Source: Streptomyces sp. PsTaAH-137
GTDB lineage: Bacteria; Actinomycetota; Actinomycetes; Streptomycetales; Streptomycetaceae
Reading direction: 5' to 3'
Length of the DNA stretch: 64,000 bases
NCBI RefSeq assembly: GCF_003259365.1
Contig: NZ_QLLY01000010.1
Coordinates: forward strand, 124,001 to 188,000
Position 1 is the stretch's first letter. The number at the start of each line of letters is the position of its first letter. This document shows, one piece after another, positions 59,069-64,000 of this stretch. The notes below the pieces were generated by a model. That model did no database searches and was not told the DNA's origin. It saw nothing but the letters and a program-made list of their open reading frames with translations. The translations under genes were made by a program, and so were the position numbers.

Positions 59069-59740
59069 ATGAGTGAGTTGCGGGAGCGGTTCGGGTGGGC
59101 GTTGCGGGCGGTGACGGGAGAGCCCGGGACGGACCCGTATCCGTACGCCGACAACCTGCTCACCCGCTGGGCGGAGCCCCAGCGGCGCTACCACACCCAG
59201 ACCCACCTCACCGCCGTCCTCGACCACATCGACGTACTGGAAGGGCACGCGGCGAACCCCGACACGGTGCGCCTCGCGGCCTGGTTCCACGACGCCGTGT
59301 ACCGCCCGGACCGCTCCGAGAATGAGGAGCGATCGGCCGCCCTCGCGGAGCGGGCGCTCACCGAGGCCGGCCTGCCGCAGGCCCGGGTGGAAGAAGTGGC
59401 CCGCCTCGTCCGGCTCACCGTCACCCACGACCCGGCCCCCGGCGACACCGACGGCGAAACCCTCTGCGACGCCGACCTGGCCGTCCTCGCCGCGGACCCG
59501 GAGACGTACGCGGCGTACACGAGAGCCGTCCGCGAGGAGTACGGGTTCGTGCCGGACAAGGCGTTCCGGGAGGGCCGCGCGGCGATCCTGCGCCAACTCC
59601 TCGACCTCCCGGCCCTGTTCAGAACCCCGTACGGGAAGAAGCACTGGGAGGCCGCCGCCCGGGAGAACCTGACGACGGAGCTGAGACTCCTGGAACCCGG
59701 GGAGAACCCCGGGAATGCCACCCCCGGCACCCCCGGTTGA
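59069..59740 (+). CDS. HD-domain metal-dependent phosphohydrolase
   Basis: The protein has 223 residues. The metal ligands are evident: H42 and H46 in RRYHTQTHL, the HD pair H74-D75 in AWFHDAVY and a distal Asp in LCDADLAVL (~134-136). It matches the COG4339 group of predicted HD phosphohydrolases. The substrate is unknown. The last ~15 residues are a low-complexity Gly/Pro/Asn tail, and the stop region overlaps a possible TTG start of the MFS gene. Confidence 0.85.
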   Translation: MSELRERFGWALRAVTGEPGTDPYPYADNLLTRWAEPQRRYHTQTHLTAVLDHIDVLEGHAANPDTVRLAAWFHDAVYRPDRSENEERSAALAERALTEAGLPQARVEEVARLVRLTVTHDPAPGDTDGETLCDADLAVLAADPETYAAYTRAVREEYGFVPDKAFREGRAAILRQLLDLPALFRTPYGKKHWEAAARENLTTELRLLEPGENPGNATPGTPG

Positions 59741-59748
59741 CCATCTAC

Positions 59749-60999
59749 ATGTCGTCGAAAACCAACCGCACCACCATGCCCCTGGCCGTCTACATACTCG
59801 GCCTGAGCGTCTTCGCCCTCGGCACGAGCGAGTTCATGCTCTCCGGGCTGCTCCCGGCCGTCGCCGACGACATGGACGTCACGATCCCGCAGGCGGGCCT
59901 GCTGATCTCGGCGTTCGCGATCGGCATGGTGGTGGGCGCCCCGCTGCTCGCGGTGGCGACCCTGCGCCTGCCCCGCCGCACGACGCTCATCGCGCTGATC
60001 ACGACGTTCGGCCTGGGCCAGGTCGCGGGCGCCCTCGCCCCCACGTACGGGATCCTCTTCGCGTCCCGGGTCGTCTCCGCGCTGGCCTGCGCCGGATTCT
60101 GGGCGGTCGGCGCGGCCGTCGCCATCGCGATGGTGCCGGTGAACCAGCGGGCCCGCGCCATGGCGGTGATGATCGGCGGCCTGTCGATCGCGAACGTCCT
60201 CGGTGTCCCGGCCGGCGCCTTCCTCGGTGACGGGCTCGGCTGGCGCTCCGCGTTCTGGGCGGTCGGCGCGGCCTCGGCGATCGCGCTGGTCGGCATCGTC
60301 ACGCTCGTCCCGCACATCCCGCGCCCGGCCGAACGCCCGCGCCTGAAGCGCGAGTTGTCGATCTACGCGGACCGGCAGGTGTGGCTGTCGATCGCGGTGA
60401 CGGCGCTGGCGGCGGGCGGGGTCTTCTGCGCGTTCAGCTACCTGTCCCCGTTCCTCACCGACGTGGCGGGCCTGGACGAGAGCTGGGTCCCGGCGGTCCT
60501 GGCGCTGTTCGGCGTCGGCGCGCTGGTCGGCACGACGGTCGGCGGCCGGGTCGCGGACGCGCACCTCTTCGGGGTGCTGCTGACCGGCACCGCGCTGTCC
60601 ACCGTCTTCCTTGCCGCGCTGGCCCTGCTCGGGCACCTGGAGATCGCGGCGGTGGCGCTGGCGTTCCTGCTCGGCCTGTCCGCGTTCTACACGGCCCCGG
60701 CGCTCAACGCCCGGATGTTCAACGTGGCGGGCGCCGCCCCGACCCTCGCGGGTGCCACGACGACGGCGGCCTTCAACCTCGGCAACACGGGCGGCCCCTG
60801 GCTCGGCGGCACGGTCATCGACGCCGACCTCGGCTATCCGGCGGTCGCCTGGGCGGGCGGCGCGATGACGGTGCTCGCGCTCGGCCTGACGGCGGTGTCG
60901 CTGCGGCTGCACCGGCGTGACGTGCCGTCCCGGGTCGTCACCGGCAGCGCCGCTACGCCGCAGGCCGCCCCTTCGGACGCCGCAGCCCCGCGTCGGTGA
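59749..60999 (+). CDS. MFS exporter, Cmx/CmrA chloramphenicol-efflux type
   Basis: The protein has 416 residues from ATG 59749; a TTG at 59737 overlapping the previous stop is an alternative start. Twelve spans are present. MPLAVYILGLSVFALGTSEFMLSGLLP and LLISAFAIGMVVGAPLLA are close to Cmx/CmrA and other DHA1 drug exporters. It may confer intrinsic phenicol resistance, but family members export various compounds. The last 47 bases overlap the convergent DUF4031 gene. Confidence 0.8.
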   Translation: MSSKTNRTTMPLAVYILGLSVFALGTSEFMLSGLLPAVADDMDVTIPQAGLLISAFAIGMVVGAPLLAVATLRLPRRTTLIALITTFGLGQVAGALAPTYGILFASRVVSALACAGFWAVGAAVAIAMVPVNQRARAMAVMIGGLSIANVLGVPAGAFLGDGLGWRSAFWAVGAASAIALVGIVTLVPHIPRPAERPRLKRELSIYADRQVWLSIAVTALAAGGVFCAFSYLSPFLTDVAGLDESWVPAVLALFGVGALVGTTVGGRVADAHLFGVLLTGTALSTVFLAALALLGHLEIAAVALAFLLGLSAFYTAPALNARMFNVAGAAPTLAGATTTAAFNLGNTGGPWLGGTVIDADLGYPAVAWAGGAMTVLALGLTAVSLRLHRRDVPSRVVTGSAATPQAAPSDAAAPRR

Positions 61000-61222
61000 G
61001 CCTGCGCACCAGTTCCTTCGAGCCGATCGTCACGGCCCCGGCCCGCACCGCGTCCTCGTAGCGGTGCGCCGGGATGTCGTAGTGGTCGCGCTCGAAGGCG
61101 CGCTCCGGAACCCCCAACCGCCCCGCGAACACGTGCAGTTCGTCGAAGGACACATCGCTCACCAGGTGCGACCAGAGGCGGCCGTGGCCGGGCCAGGTCG
61201 GCGGGTCGATGTAGACGGTCAC
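60953..61222 (-). CDS. DUF4031 protein
   Basis: The protein has 89 residues and a GTG start overlapping the upstream stop (GTGA). VTVYIDPPTWPGHGRLWSHLVSD, DELHVFAGRLGVPERAFERDHYDIP and GAVTIGSKELVRRL are the family landmarks. Function unknown; the conserved Asp, His and Trp residues suggest an enzyme. The 3' end lies inside the convergent MFS gene. Confidence 0.88.
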   Translation of the reverse strand: MTVYIDPPTWPGHGRLWSHLVSDVSFDELHVFAGRLGVPERAFERDHYDIPAHRYEDAVRAGAVTIGSKELVRRLTDAGLRRPKGRPAA

Positions 61223-61599
61223 CCGGCCACGGCTCCCAGCTGACCGACAGGCGCCACGACCACCCCGGCCTCCGAGCACACCCAGTGCGGGTCGGCGCCC
61301 AGCTCCGGCTCGACGTCGAGCGCGTGCGGGCCGTCCGTGCCCGAGCCGGGTCCGCACACCGGGCACACCGGCCAGCGGCCGTGCCGCTCCAGGATGCCGT
61401 CCTGCACGTCCTGCGCCACGAGACCGGTGACGAACTCGACGCCCTCCGGCCACTGCTCCACCCACCAGCGGCGCTGCGTGATCGACTCCTCGACGAGCGA
61501 GACCACGTCCGCGTCGGCGACGTCGACGGCCTTCAGGTCCGCGAGGATCAGCGCGCGGGCCGCGTGCAGTGCCTGTTCCAGGGGGCTGATGGTGTTCAT
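61219..61599 (-). CDS. Hypothetical protein with CxxC motif
   Basis: The protein has 126 residues and an ATG start. A helical N-terminal half (EQALHAARALILADLKAVDVADAD) is followed by CPVCGPGSG and a final HWVCSEAGVVVAP, which could form a zinc ribbon. It is translationally coupled to DUF4031. I do not recognise the family. Confidence 0.7.
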   Translation of the reverse strand: MNTISPLEQALHAARALILADLKAVDVADADVVSLVEESITQRRWWVEQWPEGVEFVTGLVAQDVQDGILERHGRWPVCPVCGPGSGTDGPHALDVEPELGADPHWVCSEAGVVVAPVGQLGAVAG

Positions 61600-61690
61600 C
61601 CCCCCATTGTCCCGCGCCCCGTGTTCCGTGCGGCGCGGATGTGACGCAGGTCCCGGCCCTTCGACTCTTGACCCCCACCGGTCACGAAAA

Positions 61691-61696
61691 TATCTT
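61691..61696 (+). promoter_or_regulatory. -10 hexamer TATCTT and dyad before the rpiR-like gene
   Basis: TATCTT ends seven bases before the GTG at 61704, a leaderless layout. GAAAATATCTTTC (61685-61697) has GAAA/TTTC arms and GAAAGTTTC recurs 26 bases further on, so this may also be an autoregulatory site. Confidence 0.45.
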
Positions 61697-61703
61697 TCAT
61701 TAC

Positions 61704-62633
61704 GTGAGCAATGACGTGAAGGAAAGTTTCGCGAACGACGCGCCGCCCGCCCCGGCCGCCCTCGCGGCGAAGGTGCGGACGCTGGCTCCGTCGATGACGC
61801 GGTCCATGCAGCGGGTCGCCGAAGCCGTCGCCGGCGACCCCGCCGGCTGCGCCGCCCTGACCGTCACCGGCCTCGCCGAGCTCACCGGCACCAGCGAGGC
61901 GACGGTGGTCCGCACCGCGCGTCTGCTCGGCTATCCCGGCTACCGCGATCTGCGGCTCGCCCTCGCCGGGCTCGCCGCCCAGCAGCAGTCGGGGCGGGCG
62001 CCCGCCGTCACCGCCGACATCGCGGTCGACGACCCGATCGCCGACGTGGTCGCGAAGCTCGCCTACGACGAGCAGCAGACCCTCGCCGACACCGCCGCCG
62101 GGCTCGACACCGTGCAGCTCGGCGCCGCCGTGGGCGCGCTCGCCGCTGCCGGGCGGGTCGAGATCTACGGCATGGCCGCGTCGGGGCTCGTCGCCCAGGA
62201 CCTGGCGCAGAAGCTGCTCCGGATCGGGCACGTGGCGTACGCGCACTCGGACCCGCACCTCGCCGTGACGAACGCCGTGAGCCTCCGCTCCGGGGACGTG
62301 GCCGTCGCGATCACGCACTCCGGCGCCACCAGCGACGTCATCGAGCCGCTGCGGGTCGCCTTCGAGCACGGCGCCACGACGATCGCGATCACGGGCCGCC
62401 CGGACGCCCCGGTGTCCCAGTACGCGGACCACATCCTCACCACCTCCATCGCCCGCGAGAGCGAGCTCCGCCCCGCCGCGATGTCCTCGCGGACCAGCCA
62501 GCTCCTCGTGGTGGACTGCCTCTTCGTGGGCGTGGCCCAGCGCAACTACGAGTCCGCGGCCCCGGCCCTCTCCGCCTCCTACGAGGCCCTGGCCCACCGC
62601 CACCGCGCCGCTCCGCGGGGCGGCCGGTCATGA
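61704..62633 (+). CDS. RpiR/MurR-family regulator with SIS domain
   Basis: The protein has 309 residues from GTG 61704; a GTG at 61641 is in frame but lies before the apparent promoter. The HTH_6 domain is at ~20-95 (SMTRSMQRVAEAVAGDP ... LTVTGLAELTGTSEATVVRTARLLGYPGY). The SIS sugar-phosphate-binding domain is at ~130-270 (GRVEIYGMAASGLVAQDLAQKL, AVAITHSGATSDVIEPL). Downstream murQ and a PTS gene indicate that the ligand is probably N-acetylmuramate 6-phosphate. Repeat locus L separates it from murQ. Confidence 0.88.
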   Translation: MSNDVKESFANDAPPAPAALAAKVRTLAPSMTRSMQRVAEAVAGDPAGCAALTVTGLAELTGTSEATVVRTARLLGYPGYRDLRLALAGLAAQQQSGRAPAVTADIAVDDPIADVVAKLAYDEQQTLADTAAGLDTVQLGAAVGALAAAGRVEIYGMAASGLVAQDLAQKLLRIGHVAYAHSDPHLAVTNAVSLRSGDVAVAITHSGATSDVIEPLRVAFEHGATTIAITGRPDAPVSQYADHILTTSIARESELRPAAMSSRTSQLLVVDCLFVGVAQRNYESAAPALSASYEALAHRHRAAPRGGRS

Positions 62634-62654
62634 GGCCCGCGCCCATCCGCGGCG

Positions 62655-62800
62655 CCGTCGTGGCCGGCCGCGCTCCTGAGCGAGCGCAGCTCGCTTCAGG
62701 GGCGCGGGGAACTGCGCGAGAAGCGGCCACCGGCCCGCGGACGAAGAACCGCCCAGGGGCGCGGGGAACTGCGCGACCAGCCACCCACCCGCCGTGAGCC
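62655..62800. repeat. Decayed repeat locus L (2 reverse cores)
   Basis: Reverse cores are at 62698-62717 and 62755-62774. Where the forward core should be is only a degenerate CGTCGTGGCCGGCCGCGCTCC stretch and a GAGCGAGCGCAGCTCGCTTC hairpin, so the left arm has eroded. It interrupts the rpiR-murQ run. Confidence 0.85.
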
Positions 62801-62862
62801 GGCGACGAGACAGCACCAGGCAGACGACAAGCCACCCCGCACAGAAAGCCCCCGAGACGACG

Positions 62863-63810
62863 ATGTCCACCGACGCCACGTACACCGAACTCCGCGCCCA
62901 GCTGGCCACCCTCACCACAGAAGCCTTCCGCCCGGAACTCGCCGAGATCGACCAGCTCCCCACCCAGGAGATCGCCAGGATCATGAACGGCGAGGACGCC
63001 ACGGTGCCCACCGCCGTGGCGGCCCAGCTGCCCCAGATCTCGGCGGCGATCGACGGCACCGCAGCCCGCATGGCCCGCGGCGGCCGCCTGATCTACGCGG
63101 GCGCCGGCACGGCAGGCCGCCTCGGTGTCCTGGACGCGTCCGAGTGCCCGCCCACCTTCAACACCGACCCGGCCGAGGTCGTCGGCCTGATCGCGGGCGG
63201 CCCCTCCGCGATGGTCACGGCGGTGGAAGGCGCCGAGGACTCCAAGGAACTCGCCGCCGAGGACCTGGACGCCCTGAACCTCACGGAAAACGATGTCGTG
63301 GTCGGCATCTCGGCCTCGGGCCGCACCCCGTACGCGATCGGCGCCGTCGAGCACGCGAAGAAGACGTACGGCGCGCTCACCATCGGCCTGTCCTGCAACG
63401 CGGACAGCGCCCTCGCGGCGGCCGCGGACCACGGCATCGAGGTCGTCGTCGGCCCCGAGCTGCTCACCGGCTCCACCCGCCTGAAGGCGGGCACGGCCCA
63501 GAAGCTCGTACTGAACATGCTGTCGACGATCACCATGATCCGGCTCGGCAAGACGTACGGAAACCTCATGGTCGACGTCCGCGCGTCGAACGAGAAGCTG
63601 CGGGCCCGCTCCCGCCGCATCGTCTCGCTGGCCACGGGCGCCGAGGACGCCGTCATCGAGGCCGCGCTCGCCGCGACCGACGGTGAGGTGAAGAACGCGA
63701 TCCTCGTCGTCCTCGGCGAGGTCGACGGACCCACGGCCGCCCGCCTGCTGACCGCGTCGGACGGCCACCTGCGCGCCGCGCTCGCCGCGGCCCCGAGCAC
63801 CACCCCCTGA
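62863..63810 (+). CDS. murQ: N-acetylmuramic acid 6-phosphate etherase
   Basis: The enzyme has 315 residues. ATG at 62863 is chosen over a distal in-frame ATG at 62794 that lies in repeat flank. The SIS fold shows RLIYAGAGTAGRLGVLDASECPPTF, where the Glu of SEC corresponds to the catalytic Glu83 of E. coli MurQ. Further motifs are VVGISASGRTPYAIGA and RLKAGTAQKLVLNMLST. MurQ cleaves the D-lactyl ether to give GlcNAc-6-phosphate. With the regulator before and the PTS gene after, this is a MurNAc recycling or uptake cluster. Confidence 0.95.
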   Translation: MSTDATYTELRAQLATLTTEAFRPELAEIDQLPTQEIARIMNGEDATVPTAVAAQLPQISAAIDGTAARMARGGRLIYAGAGTAGRLGVLDASECPPTFNTDPAEVVGLIAGGPSAMVTAVEGAEDSKELAAEDLDALNLTENDVVVGISASGRTPYAIGAVEHAKKTYGALTIGLSCNADSALAAAADHGIEVVVGPELLTGSTRLKAGTAQKLVLNMLSTITMIRLGKTYGNLMVDVRASNEKLRARSRRIVSLATGAEDAVIEAALAATDGEVKNAILVVLGEVDGPTAARLLTASDGHLRAALAAAPSTTP

Positions 63811-63857
63811 CCCCCGTACACCCCCAGCACCACCCGCACAGCAAGGCAGCACGCACC

Positions 63858-64000
63858 ATGGCTGAGAACAAGAACCGCGACGTGGCGGCCTCGATCCTCC
63901 CGCTTGTCGGCGGGCCGGAGAACGTCACCTCAGTAGTCCACTGCATGACCCGGCTCCGGCTGGGCCTGGCCGACCGTTCGCTGGTCCAGGACGAGGCGCT
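63858..64000 (+). CDS. PTS enzyme IIB(C) for N-acetylmuramate/glucose family (5' part only)
   Basis: The ATG at 63858 starts MAENKNRDVAASILPLVGGP and the frame runs off the right edge after 47 codons. VHCMTRLRLGL is the EIIB phosphorylation motif with Cys29. MurP-type enzymes import and phosphorylate MurNAc; the murQ neighbour supports this substrate. The 47-base gap to murQ suggests cotranscription. Confidence 0.85.
   Translation, partial: MAENKNRDVAASILPLVGGPENVTSVVHCMTRLRLGLADRSLVQDEA

Noticed and set aside
1..64000. tRNA, rRNA, insertion sequences, prophage or integrase sites
   Set aside because: I searched by eye for tRNA T-loop sequences, transposase motifs and integrase genes and saw none.

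Overview
The window reads as chromosome from a Streptomyces species. GC content is very high, starts are often GTG or TTG, and many genes overlap by four bases (ATGA or GTGA). It carries a conservon (sensor-like ATPase, roadblock, DUF742, GTPase and a P450 pair), the futalosine menaquinone genes mqnB/mqnD and an XPB helicase paired with a WYL-type protein. From memory the order serC ... mqnB/mqnD ... murQ resembles a core part of the S. coelicolor chromosome (about SCO4366 down to SCO4307); I could not check this. I see no tRNA, rRNA, IS element, prophage, CRISPR array or biosynthetic cluster.

Layout. 1-2.5 kb: end of an AtuA/TIGR03084 operon of the acyclic-terpene or leucine type, with a TetR-like operator. 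2.6-5.4 kb: a pterin-dehydratase/VOC fusion, and a DMT exporter divergent from a LysR regulator. 5.8-8.6 kb: a large FAD/Fe-S oxidoreductase. 8.8-14.2 kb: the conservon. 14.3-15.5 kb: serC and a strong terminator. 15.6-18.2 kb: a Drr-type ABC exporter divergent from its TetR repressor, with two tandem operators between them. 18.2-21.7 kb: a surface-anchored propeller protein, an SGNH hydrolase, an aldo/keto reductase, a 29-residue membrane peptide and ThpR. 21.8-25.5 kb: an MFS/MarR pair, a small ribbon-helix-helix protein and an NCS2 purine permease. 25.8-29.8 kb: DUF2530, a CtpE-like P-type ATPase and a secreted protein. 30-36 kb: a 1046-residue sacsin-like ATPase, DUF3027 and an MFS protein. 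36.4-39.2 kb: a DUF2771 lipoprotein, mqnB, mqnD and an NmrA-like protein. 39.6-41 kb: a cold-shock protein, a small membrane protein and a HAD phosphatase. 41.1-44 kb: a siderophore importer lacking its own binding protein. 44.3-50.9 kb: GT87, XPB, the helicase-associated/WYL protein and a HAAS-like membrane protein. 50.9-51.8 kb: a lone siderophore-binding lipoprotein. 52.4-56.4 kb: a copper locus (CopA, a secreted His-rich duplicated protein, CutC) with CsoR-type operators. 56.7-61.6 kb: HelD, an HD phosphohydrolase, a Cmx-like exporter, DUF4031 and a small Cys protein. 61.7-64 kb: RpiR/MurR, MurQ and a PTS EIIB for N-acetylmuramate salvage.

The most striking non-coding feature is a family of nested palindromic repeats. 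A 20-base core (GCGCAGTTCCCCGCGCCCCT and its reverse complement) occurs about 37 times at twelve places, only between genes. At ten of the twelve, forward cores lie to the left and reverse cores to the right of a cassette of smaller hairpins, and the cassette occurs in both orientations. Every gap over 300 bases in the window contains one. I do not recognise a published name for it.

A second recurring signal is a TANNNT hexamer 6-8 bases before the start codon of at least eleven genes without a clear ribosome-binding site, the expected layout of leaderless transcripts.
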